Positions 50,426 to 59,874 of a stretch of DNA of 64,000 bases are shown one piece after another (within the stretch, counting starts at the first letter, position 1; each line of letters starts with the position of its first letter). The position numbers and the translations under genes are program-made. The notes beneath the pieces were generated by a model. That model searched no databases. It saw only the letters and a list, made by a program, of their open reading frames with translations, and was not told the DNA's origin. Source of the DNA: Candidatus Firestoneibacteriota bacterium (GTDB lineage: Bacteria > Oederibacteriota > D2-FULL-39-29); the NCBI GenBank assembly GCA_903928075.1, contig CAIYPD010000012.1, positions 1 to 64,000 of the forward strand, given 5' to 3'.

Positions 50426-51316
50426 TTAAGTCTTTTTAGTTAACGCTTCCTGAATATTGCTCACAAAGGGCTTAAGCATTGAGGTAAACTCCATCGGAAA
50501 AATATACTTCGTCGAAGGCGAAGCCCCGAGGGCCTTTAGTGTCTCCAGATACTGCAAACCCATAGTCTTTTCATCAATATGTTTAGCGGCCCCAAAGATA
50601 CTCTCAAGTGCCTTGGCGTAACCTTCGGCTTTCAGAATCTGCGACTGTCTTTCACCTTCAGCCCGAAGTATTGCAGACTGCTTTTCACCCTCGGCGATAG
50701 TAACCGCGGCTGATTTTGTTCCATCCGCTTCGGTTACTACTGCTCTTCTGTGCCTTTCTGCTGCCATCTGCTTGGTCATGGCCGACTGCACCTCTGTCGG
50801 AGGTAGAATTTCGCGAATTTCTACGGAAGTTACTTTTCCTCCCCATCTGCCGGTAACTTCATCTAATTTAGTTCTAAGAATGACATTTATTTGCTCTCTT
50901 TTGGAAAGAACTTCATCAAGCGCCATATCACCCACGACCGCTCTTAAGGTTGTTGTGGCTATACCTTGCAGGGCTCCCGCAAAATTCCGCACCTGAATAA
51001 CAGAAAGCGCCGGATCAACAACCTTCCAGTAAATTAAGAAGTCCACGGAAACCGGGGCATTATCCTTGGTTATGCAGGTCTGCTCTGGGATTTCAAGGAA
51101 GGATTCCCTAAGATCCACCCAGACAATCTGGTCAATAATCGGCCAGACAAAAGTGATCCCGGGGCCCAGTACGCCCTCGTGCGCATTGTGTTTTCCAAGC
51201 CGGAAACGCACCAGCCTTTGATACTCTCTTACTATCTTTATTGCATTAAATACAACTATTGCGAAAAATATTAACACTCCCGCAAAAACTATTCCTATAC
51301 CTGAGCCCGTACCCAT
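50426..51316 (-). CDS. SPFH/band 7 stomatin-like protein (QmcA-like)
   Basis: 296 residues: N-terminal membrane helix, SPFH domain (EGVLGPGITFVWPIIDQIVWVDLRE, VDFLIYWKVVDPALSVIQV, TTLRAVVGDMALDEVLSKRE), then an Ala/Glu-rich coiled coil (AEGEKQSAILRAEGERQSQILKAEG). Forms oligomers on membrane microdomains. Paired with NfeD 31 bases upstream, the usual partner. Confidence 0.93.
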   Translation of the reverse strand: MGTGSGIGIVFAGVLIFFAIVVFNAIKIVREYQRLVRFRLGKHNAHEGVLGPGITFVWPIIDQIVWVDLRESFLEIPEQTCITKDNAPVSVDFLIYWKVVDPALSVIQVRNFAGALQGIATTTLRAVVGDMALDEVLSKREQINVILRTKLDEVTGRWGGKVTSVEIREILPPTEVQSAMTKQMAAERHRRAVVTEADGTKSAAVTIAEGEKQSAILRAEGERQSQILKAEGYAKALESIFGAAKHIDEKTMGLQYLETLKALGASPSTKYIFPMEFTSMLKPFVSNIQEALTKKT

Positions 51317-51347
51317 ATTGTTCCTCCTTTTAGAGCATTAAAACCTT

Positions 51348-51632
51348 TTAAGTAATTTTTTCTACAACTAATTTTGCGCTGTCAACAGCAATAACTTTAA
51401 CTTTGGCACCTTCTTCAATTACGGATTCATCTTTACTTTTGGCCGTGTAGTCTTCATGATTAACATAGACAATTCCTTCAGGCTCGAGTCTTTTTGTCAC
51501 TTTACCGGTCAGGCCAATAAGCCCTTCCGCCCCGCTTACAACTTTGTCTTTCATAGCCCGGATACCAAGAATAAAAAGAAATATAACAACAACCAGACTA
51601 CCTATCACAGTTATCGCAATTGTAAGATTCAT
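51348..51632 (-). CDS. NfeD-like protein
   Basis: 94 residues: one membrane helix and an OB-fold (GLIGLTGKVTKRLEPEGIVYVNHEDYTAKS ... GAKVKVIAVDSAKLVVEKI). This is the short NfeD form lacking the serine protease domain, typically encoded beside a stomatin-like gene and acting with it. Confidence 0.9.
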   Translation of the reverse strand: MNLTIAITVIGSLVVVIFLFILGIRAMKDKVVSGAEGLIGLTGKVTKRLEPEGIVYVNHEDYTAKSKDESVIEEGAKVKVIAVDSAKLVVEKIT

Positions 51633-51709
51633 TCAGGTTCACCTCTGTTTTATTTATCAAAACTACACCACAATTTTAACATATTCATCTTTGAAAACGA
51701 TATTTAATT

Positions 51710-52360
51710 TTAGCGGCAAATATCTTCAAACCCTTTTTTTCTAAGCAAGCAGGACTCGCAAATACCGCAAGGGGTTTTCCCTCCCTGATAACAAGACCAG
51801 GTAAAATGATAAGGCACTCCAAGCTTTTTGCCAAGCCTGATAATCTTTGCCTTGGTCAGCTTAATCAAAGGCGTTTCTATTTTTAGTTTTTTTCCTGAGA
51901 CCCCGCTCTTTGTTCCAAGATTTACGGCCTTTTCATAGGCTTTTATGTAGTCGGGCCGGCAGTCCGGATAACCGCTGTAGTCTAAAGCGTTTGCGCCGAT
52001 AAATATCTTTCTTGCCCCAATGGACTCCGCATATGAGGCGGCAAAACTTAAAAATATTGTATTTCTCGCGGGTACATAAGTTGCCGGAATTTTTTTTCCG
52101 ATATTACGGGTATTTGCCGGAATTTTAACCGTCGTATCGGTTAAAGCACTCTTAGACCAGGGTAATAAAATCTTTACCGTTGTATACTCACATTTATTAA
52201 GTTTAGCCAGTTTAGCCGCGGCTTTTAATTCTTTCTTATGCCGCTGGCCATAATCAAACAGCAGGCAATAGCAGTCGTACCCTTTTGCTTTTGCGTAGTA
52301 GAGGGTAGTTGTGGAATCCAAACCGCCGGAAAGAAGTATTACCGCTTTTTTAGCCGCCAT
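51710..52360 (-). CDS. queC: 7-cyano-7-deazaguanine synthase QueC
   Basis: 216 residues. PP-loop SGGLDSTTTLYYAKAKGY, FIGANALDYSGYPDCRPDY, and zinc ligands in SCYQGGKTPCGICESC. It makes preQ0 for queuosine. Overlaps recO by 11 bases. QueD/E/F are not in the window. Confidence 0.96.
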   Translation of the reverse strand: MAAKKAVILLSGGLDSTTTLYYAKAKGYDCYCLLFDYGQRHKKELKAAAKLAKLNKCEYTTVKILLPWSKSALTDTTVKIPANTRNIGKKIPATYVPARNTIFLSFAASYAESIGARKIFIGANALDYSGYPDCRPDYIKAYEKAVNLGTKSGVSGKKLKIETPLIKLTKAKIIRLGKKLGVPYHFTWSCYQGGKTPCGICESCLLRKKGFEDICR

Positions 52361-53114
52361 AATTTCTGATACTCTCCATGACTTTTAAACTTTTTAACTT
52401 AAGCTCAAAGTTATACTCAAGAAAATGCTCCACTATCTTTTCTATCTCCATATGTGAATTATCCTCTATCTTAAGGTTCGTCAGTGCGTCAAAATTCTTT
52501 CTTTGCATCAGGTCCATCAGCTTCAAGGTGTTATTATAGACTTCCACCGTTGAAATTCCGTTGGAACAGTCCTCGCAGACCACACCGCCGTGTTTGGGGC
52601 TGACAGCCATTCTTCGGTTTTGAACCAGTCCATTGCCGCAGGAGGCACACAAATTAAGCGCGATTTTAAAACCGGTCTGGGTAAGGAACTTTACCATAAA
52701 CATTGAGAATATCCTGCTCTCATTTTCTTCCGAATTTATTTTAGAAAGGGTATTAAAAAAAAGTTCATAAAGAGAGCGGCTCTTTTCCCCGAACGGGACA
52801 AAAGTATTAATAAAATCGGAGACGGCGGAAGCATAAGTATATTTTTTGACATTCTTTGAAATATTTTTAAAATGGGTTTCAATTTCTGTTTGCGTAAGAA
52901 GATAAAGGTCTTTGTTTTGCTGTTTATATAAAAAGAGTTTTGTTTCTGTAAAAAGCTCTATCGTCGAGCCAAACCGGCTCTTAATTTTACTGGCGCCCTT
53001 AGCAACCGCGTGAATTTTACCGAAACCCCGGGTATAAACGGTAAGATGCTTATTGCCCTCACCGTAACTCCTCACCTTAATAATTATGCCGGTCGTCTTG
53101 TGATATGGGATCAT
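52350..53114 (-). CDS. recO: DNA repair protein RecO
   Basis: 254 residues. N-terminal OB-fold (TTGIIIKVRSYGEGNKHLTVYTRGFGKIHAVAKGA) and a zinc motif CASCGNG ... CEDC. RecO loads RecA onto SSB-coated gaps with RecR. Upstream partner of queC by overlap. Confidence 0.94.
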   Translation of the reverse strand: MIPYHKTTGIIIKVRSYGEGNKHLTVYTRGFGKIHAVAKGASKIKSRFGSTIELFTETKLFLYKQQNKDLYLLTQTEIETHFKNISKNVKKYTYASAVSDFINTFVPFGEKSRSLYELFFNTLSKINSEENESRIFSMFMVKFLTQTGFKIALNLCASCGNGLVQNRRMAVSPKHGGVVCEDCSNGISTVEVYNNTLKLMDLMQRKNFDALTNLKIEDNSHMEIEKIVEHFLEYNFELKLKSLKVMESIRNYGG

Positions 53115-53201
53115 AGATTATTGACTATTATACCTTATACACAATTAATTCGGTATTATTTCGTTATACCGAAAATATCCCGCCCCTAAGGACGCAAAAG
53201 T

Positions 53202-53864
53202 TTACTTTATAGGTTCAGCCGGAGTGGTAGGCAACTCCAAAGGAAGTTTACCGGGTTTTAACTCCGGGGAGGCTTGAGCAGGCGAAATATTGAAGTTATA
53301 ACACAGCGAAAATACGAGATACGGGGAAAAAGTCGAGGGGAAACGGTAATAAAAATAATCAGTATTAGCAAAATCATAGAAAATATAATTTTTATAAGGA
53401 TAAGTAGTGAAGCCTGCGCCCAGGTCCACCCACCAGCCGGAGGCAATATTAGCTCTTACACCTGCTGCAATACCGTTATGGATTTGGCCTATAAAACTCA
53501 TAGTTTCCGAGAGTTTGGTTTCAAGGCTGGCAAATACAAAATACGGGAAGGGATTTATTCCGATAGTGAGTTCGCCCGGCTCTATTTTTTTGGTCCAAAC
53601 CGCGTAAGGATAGAGACCGTAAACAAAAGAAGCCCCCAGCGAGAGTTTGCCGCCCTCGAAGTCCTTTGAGAGCTGGTATTTAATGCCGTGCACGCCGATC
53701 TCAAGCTCCTCCGTAATACTCAGGTCCAGATAGATTATTCCGGCAGAAAGTGTATTTTTAGGAAGGACATTTGCGGTAGGCACCGAAAGAAGCCAGGTAG
53801 GTTCGTTCCCTTCCGCAAATACCATTCCGGTTAAGAGCATACAAAAAAGGATAGTTTTTTTCAT
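53202..53864 (-). CDS. Secreted beta-barrel-like protein of unknown function
   Basis: Start at 53864, with AAGG ahead and a signal peptide right after (MKKTILFCMLLTGMVFAEG, cleavage after about residue 18). 220 residues of alternating, aromatic-rich strands (GGKLSLGASFVYGLYPYAVW, GWWVDLGAGFTTYPYKNYIFYDF, SPYLVFSLCYNF), ending in a Pro-rich tail. This looks like an outer-membrane barrel; the family is not recognised. An 87-base gap separates it from recO. Confidence 0.65.
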   Translation of the reverse strand: MKKTILFCMLLTGMVFAEGNEPTWLLSVPTANVLPKNTLSAGIIYLDLSITEELEIGVHGIKYQLSKDFEGGKLSLGASFVYGLYPYAVWTKKIEPGELTIGINPFPYFVFASLETKLSETMSFIGQIHNGIAAGVRANIASGWWVDLGAGFTTYPYKNYIFYDFANTDYFYYRFPSTFSPYLVFSLCYNFNISPAQASPELKPGKLPLELPTTPAEPIK

Positions 53865-54024
53865 TATTTTGCCTTGTTTTTTCACCGTATCACAATAATC
53901 TTGCCTTAAGGTAGCTTTCACACGGCTGCGCCGGTGTTAATCTCGCTATGTCAACCACTGTTGACATCTATATATAATTCCTCTCGAGAAAAGCTTCGCT
54001 TACAACATCATCATTTTACACTAT

Positions 54025-54091
54025 GGTCGTCTTCACCCGGCTACGCCGGTGCTAACATTATCATAATTTTACACTTTGGTCGTTAGAAAAA
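54025..54091. repeat. 67-bp dispersed repeat, copy B
   Basis: Partner of 49763-49829. The stem here is CACCCGGCTACGCCGGTG: compared with copy A a G-C pair has become A-T, a compensatory change that keeps the hairpin. Degenerate partial units lie at about 53930-53945 and 53990-54024. The region 53865-54130 holds nothing else but the ppdK terminator. Confidence 0.65.
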
Positions 54092-54092
54092 A

Positions 54093-54119
54093 GGGCGCCC
54101 GCTTTTTAAGCGGGCGCCC
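54093..54119 (-). terminator. ppdK terminator
   Basis: GGGCGCCCGCTT-ttt-AAGCGGGCGCCC, twelve-base perfect stem, followed by six T on the minus strand. Confidence 0.9.
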
Positions 54120-54130
54120 AGCTATTCAAC

Positions 54131-56863
54131 TTACTTTTTCCTTGTCTCTACCACTACCCGGGCAGTAGACAACCTGGCTATTGGCACTCTGAAAGGAGAG
54201 CAGGAAACATAATTCATGCCCTTCTTGTAACAGAATGCTATAGAATCAGGATCGCCGCCGTGTTCACCGCATATACCTATCTTGAGTTTTTTGTTGGTCT
54301 TTCTGCCTCTTTCTATACCTATAGAAATCAGCTCTCCAACGCCTTCCTCATCAATAGATTGGAACGGGTCGCAGGGAAGGATCTTCTTTTCCAGATAATC
54401 CGGGAGGAAACCGCCGATATCATCTCTGGAGAAGCCAAAGCTCATCTGGGTTAAATCGTTGGTTCCGAAGGAGAAGAACTCCGCCGTCTGGGCAATCTTG
54501 CCTGCAACCAGCGCGGCTCTCGGTATTTCTATCATAGTACCGATTAATAGCGGTACTTTCTTCCCAAACTTTTTGTTAATTTCTTCGTGCACTTTTCTGA
54601 TAATCACTATCTGGTCATTTATTTCTTCGACCGTGCAGACCACAGGAATCATGATTTCGGGAGACGCTTTTTTGCCTTCCTTAATCAATTCTGCGGCTGC
54701 TTCGATTATCGCTCTTGCCTGCATCTCCGTGACTTCAGGATAGGTAACACCCAAACGGACACCTCTGTGTCCCATCATAGGATTACTTTCCCGAAGCGCG
54801 CTGGCGCGTTTTGCAAGATTGTTCATGTCTATCTTAAGCGAATCCGCAAGTTCTTTAAGTTTACTTTCTTCGTGCGGCACAAACTCATGAAGCGGCGGAT
54901 CAATAAGCCTGATAGTTACCGGCAGGCCGTCCATCGCATTCAAAGTCGCTTTGATATCTGACTTCATATAAGGGAAGAGCTCGCTCAAGGCGGTCTTTCT
55001 TTCCTCAAGAGTATTGGACATAATCATCTTGCGGAGCAAAAAGAGCGACTGATCCGAACCTTCGCCGTAGAACATATGCTCGATTCTGAATAAACCTATG
55101 CCTTCGGCGCCAAAGAATCTGGCTTTTGCCGCGTCTTTGGGTGTATCGGCATTGGTTCTGATTCCCATAGTCCTTACTTTATCGCAAATCTTAAGGAAGT
55201 CCGCCAGAACGGTGCCCTCTTCACTGGCATCAACCATTCCGAGTTTACCTTCATAGATTGCGCCCTTAGTCCCGTTGAGCGTTATCCAGTCGCCTTCTTT
55301 AAGTTCTTTTCCGCCGATTACAACAGTCTTCTTGGAAAGCTCAATGTGTACATCAGCGCAGCCGACGATACAGCATTTGCCCCAACCACGCGCCACAAGC
55401 GCCGCATGTGAGGTCATTCCGCCTCGGGCTGTAAGTATGGCTTCTGCCGCTCTCATACCTTCAATATCTTCGGGATTGGTTTCTTCCCTGACAAGAATTA
55501 CTTTTTTGCCTTTATTGAACCATTCCACGGCGTCGTTTGCCGTGAATACGATCTGGCCGGTTGCTCCGCCCGGACCTGCAGGCAGACCCTTGGCAAGGGG
55601 TTTGGTTATTTTTTCTGCTTTAGGATCGACTATCGGATGCAGGAGTTCATCTAACTGCGCAGGAGTAACCCGCATAACTGCTTCATCCGTGGTAATAAGT
55701 TTTTCCTTATACATATCCGTCGCCATTCTTACCGCGGCAGGGCCGTTTCTCTTACCGATACGGCACTGAAGCATATACAGAGTGCCTTTCTCGATAGTAA
55801 ATTCTATATCCTGCATATCTCTGTAATGTTTTTCCAAACGAGCCTGGAAGGAGAAAAGCTCCTTGTAAATTTTAGGCATACACTTTTCGAGTGTTACCAG
55901 TTCCATATTGTGTTCTGATTGCGAGGCCGCGCTAATAGGCGCAGGAGTTCTGGTTCCCGCAACAACATCTTCGCCCTGGGCGTTTACGAGATATTCGCCG
56001 TAGAAGCGGGGATCCCCGTTGCCCGGGTTTCTTGTAAAGGCCACGCCCGTCGCCGAGTCGTCACCCATATTTCCGAATACCATGGTCTGAACATTAACTG
56101 CCGTTCCCCATTCGTCCGGAATTTTTTCTATTCTTCTGTAAGAAATAGCGCGCTTCCCGTTCCAGGAAGAAAATACGGCGCTGATTCCGCCCCACATCTG
56201 TTCCATATGCTCATCCGGGAAAGGTTTGCCGAGTACTTCTTTTACCTTGGCCCTAAAGGTTTCGCAAAGTTCTTTTAAATCTGCCGCATCAAGCTCCGTA
56301 TCAAGTTTAACGCCTTTCTTTTTCTTCATAGCCGCCATAATGTGTTCAAGCTGCTTTCTTATACCCTGGTCTTCTTTGGGTTCGATGCCTGCGGCTTTTT
56401 CCATAACCACATCCGAGTACATCATAATAAGACGCCTGTAGGCATCATAGACGAATCTTTCATTACCGCCGGTCTGCTTGATCATACCGGGGATGGTTTT
56501 GCTGGTAAGACCGACATTAAGCACCGTCTCCATCATGCCGGGCATGGATTTCCTGGCGCCGGACCTGACGGAAAAGAGCAGGGGATCTTTCGGATCGCCG
56601 AACTTTTTGCGCATAATCTTTTCAACTTTTTTTATTGCCGCATCTACCTGAAGCCCGACTTCTTTCGGGTATTTCTTTTTATTCGCGTAGAAAACCGAGC
56701 AGACTTCTGTAGTCAGCGTAAAGCCCGGGGGTACCGGAAGCTTTAACCTGGGATGCCCCGCCATTTCGGCAAGGTTAGCACCTTTGCCGCCGAGAAGATT
56801 TTTCATCTTCTCATTTCCGTCGGCTTTTCCGCCGCCGAATGAGTACACAAACTTCTTAGCCAT
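54131..56863 (-). CDS. ppdK: Pyruvate, phosphate dikinase
   Basis: 910 residues, full length. N-terminal ATP-grasp (GGKGANLAEMA, FSVRSGARKSMPGMMETVLNVG), phosphohistidine domain GGMTSHAALVARGWGKCCIVG, C-terminal PEP/pyruvate barrel (MGHRGVRLGVTYPE, FFSFGTNDLTQMSFGFSRDD, GICGEHGGDP). Reversibly converts pyruvate, ATP and Pi to PEP, AMP and PPi; in anaerobes often glycolytic as well as gluconeogenic. AAGGAGG before the ATG. Confidence 0.97.
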   Translation of the reverse strand: MAKKFVYSFGGGKADGNEKMKNLLGGKGANLAEMAGHPRLKLPVPPGFTLTTEVCSVFYANKKKYPKEVGLQVDAAIKKVEKIMRKKFGDPKDPLLFSVRSGARKSMPGMMETVLNVGLTSKTIPGMIKQTGGNERFVYDAYRRLIMMYSDVVMEKAAGIEPKEDQGIRKQLEHIMAAMKKKKGVKLDTELDAADLKELCETFRAKVKEVLGKPFPDEHMEQMWGGISAVFSSWNGKRAISYRRIEKIPDEWGTAVNVQTMVFGNMGDDSATGVAFTRNPGNGDPRFYGEYLVNAQGEDVVAGTRTPAPISAASQSEHNMELVTLEKCMPKIYKELFSFQARLEKHYRDMQDIEFTIEKGTLYMLQCRIGKRNGPAAVRMATDMYKEKLITTDEAVMRVTPAQLDELLHPIVDPKAEKITKPLAKGLPAGPGGATGQIVFTANDAVEWFNKGKKVILVREETNPEDIEGMRAAEAILTARGGMTSHAALVARGWGKCCIVGCADVHIELSKKTVVIGGKELKEGDWITLNGTKGAIYEGKLGMVDASEEGTVLADFLKICDKVRTMGIRTNADTPKDAAKARFFGAEGIGLFRIEHMFYGEGSDQSLFLLRKMIMSNTLEERKTALSELFPYMKSDIKATLNAMDGLPVTIRLIDPPLHEFVPHEESKLKELADSLKIDMNNLAKRASALRESNPMMGHRGVRLGVTYPEVTEMQARAIIEAAAELIKEGKKASPEIMIPVVCTVEEINDQIVIIRKVHEEINKKFGKKVPLLIGTMIEIPRAALVAGKIAQTAEFFSFGTNDLTQMSFGFSRDDIGGFLPDYLEKKILPCDPFQSIDEEGVGELISIGIERGRKTNKKLKIGICGEHGGDPDSIAFCYKKGMNYVSCSPFRVPIARLSTARVVVETRKK

Positions 56864-56937
56864 AATAACTCCTCCTTATAAAATAATTACTTTTTCCTGT
56901 TTTTACCCGGGAATAATAAGAGAAAAACAACAGAGCA

Positions 56938-56967
56938 ATAATACCATAAAAAAGGTGGGTTTTTCAA
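56938..56967 (-). promoter_or_regulatory. ppdK promoter
   Basis: Minus strand -35 TTGAAA (56962-56967), 18-base spacer, -10 TATTAT (56938-56943), leaving a leader of about 70 bases. Confidence 0.55.
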
Positions 56968-57034
56968 TTAAAAAGAAAGGTAGATCCAAGCAACTAAATG
57001 TTAATACGCATTACAAAATAAGGCTTTCGTAGCT

Positions 57035-57790
57035 TTACAGACCCAAGTTATCGGGTGTTTTTGGCTCCTCTGCCTTTGCCTGCCCGGAAGGATTTTGCGC
57101 CACCGATTCCAGGGAAGGTATGGAATCACAAACAGGCCCATCTTCGCTAATAGGGCTATCGGTGTTTACTTTGTGTTCATTGTCGTAATCGTTTAGCAGT
57201 TTTCTATATATATGGATAACCGCAAAAGAAAGTACTATTCCTGCCGGAATAATACCAATACAACAGCAGAGAAAACCTAAGATTACTACGCCTAAAGAAA
57301 CAAACCAGAATAGAAAGAGATTCATTTTATGCCCATAGGTAATTTTGCCGCTTTTTCTTATGGCTTCCATCGGCTTCATATTTTTATCAATAACCAGATA
57401 CGGCGCGTATTGATATTTAAGACCCCAAACTATACCCGGAACTATAAAAAGTATTAATCCGCCGATCGTTATCAAAGCCACGAGGCCACTACAGGCGAGG
57501 TAATTAAAGTAGCGGTCATAGTTTGTAAACAGTTCCGAGATTTCAGCTGTTTCCCCGTCGTAGAGTTTAAGAAATATTTTTATCAGGCCTATTACCAGAA
57601 GGAAAGACAATAAGTAACTTATAATCATTATATTAAAACTTAATACCCCGTTCTCTATGCCATTCTCAAGAAATCCTATCCCGAAGGTGATACCAAAATA
57701 AACAGCATAGACAATTACGGCAAAGCCCAGGTGCTTTTTCATTAACTCCCACCCGGTATTTATGGCTTCTTTTTTGGAGAAGATATGCAT
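57035..57790 (-). CDS. Polytopic membrane protein (DUF975-like)
   Basis: Start at 57790 (MHIFSKKEAI) after GGGAGGTAG; an upstream ATG lacks this. 251 residues with about five or six hydrophobic segments, an LILFIVPGIVWGLKYQYAPYLVID block characteristic of DUF975/GDPD-membrane-like proteins, a KPMEAIRKS helix, and a Pro/Glu-rich cytoplasmic tail. Function unknown. Confidence 0.72.
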   Translation of the reverse strand: MHIFSKKEAINTGWELMKKHLGFAVIVYAVYFGITFGIGFLENGIENGVLSFNIMIISYLLSFLLVIGLIKIFLKLYDGETAEISELFTNYDRYFNYLACSGLVALITIGGLILFIVPGIVWGLKYQYAPYLVIDKNMKPMEAIRKSGKITYGHKMNLFLFWFVSLGVVILGFLCCCIGIIPAGIVLSFAVIHIYRKLLNDYDNEHKVNTDSPISEDGPVCDSIPSLESVAQNPSGQAKAEEPKTPDNLGL

Positions 57791-57922
57791 TGGCTCTACC
57801 TCCCGAGGACTTAATAAAAGGATTATAACACACTGTTTCATAAATACCAATAGGAATAGGCTGCATGAAGGAACAATATCCCTGGTAAGGAAAAATAAGT
57901 TAGGCGAGAACTATCTTAAATT

Positions 57923-58004
57923 CTAAGATCAAAATTCTAAGCACTAAACAAGAACTTAATATAAGCACAACGCTTTTGTTTAGAATTAAGTGCTTTGACC
58001 TTAG
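57923..58004. repeat. Dispersed inverted-repeat element, copy 2 (about 82 bp)
   Basis: First 26 bases identical to 10092-10117. Its other end (TTTAGAATTAAGTGCTTTGA then CCTTAG) is an imperfect inverse of the first. Ends four bases before the pckG stop. Rest of 57791-57922 shows no gene. Confidence 0.65.
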
Positions 58005-58007
58005 GTA

Positions 58008-59789
58008 TTATTTTTGGTATTCCTTTAATAGTGCCTCATATTCCTGTTTCAATTCTGCCGGCATCTTACTACCGAAAGTTTTATAATGTTCTTCGATACT
58101 TTTTAATTCTTCGCCCCATTCCTTTATATTCACGCCGAAGAGTTTTTCCATATCAGAAGCAGGAACATCTTTCAAGCCGGCGGTATCAAAACCTTTAACC
58201 GTAGGGACATTGCCTATCGGGGTTTCCACCGCTTCGCCTTTCCAGATTACTCTTTCCATAATCCATTTAATAACCCGGATATTCTCGCCAAAACCGGGCC
58301 ACATGAACTTCCCCTCTTCGTTAACTCTAAACCAGTTAACAAAAAATATATTTGGCGCGTTTTTCATCTTCTTGCCGATATTTAGCCAGTGTCTGAAGTA
58401 ATCGCCCATATTATAGCCGCAGAAAGGAAGCATCGCCATAGGATCGCGTCTGAGGACACCCGAAGCATGAATAGCCGCGGCAGTAGTTTCCGAACCCATA
58501 ATCGAACCGGAAAACACGCCGTGCTGCCAGGATTTGCTTTCATAAACCAGAGGCAGAAGCGAACTTCTCCTGCCGCCAAATATAATAGCCGAAATAGGCA
58601 CGCCTTTTGGACTATCAAATTCTTTAGAGAGGGTTTCGCAGTTATTAATAGAAACGGTAAACCGGGAATTAGCGTGGGCGGCTTTTTCTTTGCCGTCATA
58701 AGTTTTGCCCTGCCAGTCTTTCATATTTTTAGGAGCCTCGCTCATGCCCTCCCACCACGGTTCATTTTTATCGGTGTCAAGGCCCACATTGGTATAAAGG
58801 GTGGGATAAAACTTATTGGCTTTTAAAGTTTTCATCATATTAGGATTGGTATTCATTGAAGTACCTGAAGCAACACCGAAGAAGCCGAATTCCGGATTGA
58901 TAGCGTAGAGCCGGCCGTCCTCGCCTATATTCATCCAGGCAATATCATCGCCCAGAGTCCAGATTTTGTAGCCCGGGATAGTCGGCTGCATCATCGCCAG
59001 GTTCGTCTTACCGCAAGCCGAAGGCAGCGCCGCTGCGACATAAATAATTTTCCCCTTGGGATCTTCAATACCCATAATTATCATATGCTCTGCAAGCCAG
59101 CCCTCTTTAAGGCCGAGACAGGAAGCTATCCTGAGAGAAAAACATTTCTTGCCCAAAAGTGCGTTGCCGCCGTAGCCCGAACCAAAAGACATTACCAGGC
59201 CCTCGTCAGGAAAGTGCATAACAAATCTTCTTGCGGGATCTAATTCCCCGACAGAGTGAATGCCTTTAACAAATTTATCGGTGTTACCTATTTTTTTTAT
59301 AACAATATTTGAAAGCCGGGTCATAATTCTCATGCTGACCGCGACATAAGTGGAGTCGGTTATTTGAACACACGCTTTCGCGTAGGGTGAGTCGGGATGC
59401 CCCATCATATAGGGAAGGACATACATCGTCCGGCCCTTCATACAGCCCGAATACAGGGTATTCATTTTGGCTTTTGCTTCTTTAGGGTCCATCCAGTTAT
59501 TATTCGGCCCCGCCGTTTCTTTATCGGCATGACAGACAAAGGTAAGGTTCTCGGAACGGGCGACATCATTGGGATGGCTTCTGTGCAGGTAACTGTCGGG
59601 ATAAGTGCTTTTATTTAGTTCGTGAAAAACCGGATTACCGTTAAGTTTTTCTTTTTCTATGCCGATTTTAATAAGCTCTCTGGCCTCTTTTTCCGAACCG
59701 TCGCACCAGTGAATTTTATCGGGTTTTGTAAGTAATGCTATCTCTTCCACCCATTTTTCAAGAAATGTCGCCAAGGTATTTTCCTCCAT
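58008..59789 (-). CDS. pckG: Phosphoenolpyruvate carboxykinase (GTP)
   Basis: 593 residues. GTP-type signatures: P-loop PSACGKTNLAMMQP with the reactive Cys, GDDIAWMNIGEDGRLYAINPEFGFFGVA and FGGRRSSLLPLVYES. Interconverts oxaloacetate and PEP; with ppdK and the carbonic-anhydrase-like gene it fits a C3/C4 node. Start note: ATG 59789 itself opens ATGGAGG; an in-frame TTG 15 bases on (59774) sits eight bases after that GGAGG and could be the true start. Confidence 0.96.
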   Translation of the reverse strand: MEENTLATFLEKWVEEIALLTKPDKIHWCDGSEKEARELIKIGIEKEKLNGNPVFHELNKSTYPDSYLHRSHPNDVARSENLTFVCHADKETAGPNNNWMDPKEAKAKMNTLYSGCMKGRTMYVLPYMMGHPDSPYAKACVQITDSTYVAVSMRIMTRLSNIVIKKIGNTDKFVKGIHSVGELDPARRFVMHFPDEGLVMSFGSGYGGNALLGKKCFSLRIASCLGLKEGWLAEHMIIMGIEDPKGKIIYVAAALPSACGKTNLAMMQPTIPGYKIWTLGDDIAWMNIGEDGRLYAINPEFGFFGVASGTSMNTNPNMMKTLKANKFYPTLYTNVGLDTDKNEPWWEGMSEAPKNMKDWQGKTYDGKEKAAHANSRFTVSINNCETLSKEFDSPKGVPISAIIFGGRRSSLLPLVYESKSWQHGVFSGSIMGSETTAAAIHASGVLRRDPMAMLPFCGYNMGDYFRHWLNIGKKMKNAPNIFFVNWFRVNEEGKFMWPGFGENIRVIKWIMERVIWKGEAVETPIGNVPTVKGFDTAGLKDVPASDMEKLFGVNIKEWGEELKSIEEHYKTFGSKMPAELKQEYEALLKEYQK

Positions 59790-59828
59790 TTTATAATGAA
59801 AACCGGCACTTTTTCTTATCGGTAAAGT

Positions 59829-59857
59829 ATTTTACAGGCTATTGCTCTTATTGTCAA
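59829..59857 (-). promoter_or_regulatory. pckG promoter
   Basis: Minus strand -35 TTGACA (59852-59857), 17-base spacer, -10 TAAAAT (59829-59834). Confidence 0.75.
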
Positions 59858-59874
59858 CATTTTGTTAAACCGGC

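Noticed and set aside
49725-54091. Tandem ~53-base units as a CRISPR array
   Set aside because: Only one or two degenerate units per site, no unique spacers between exact repeats, no cas genes.
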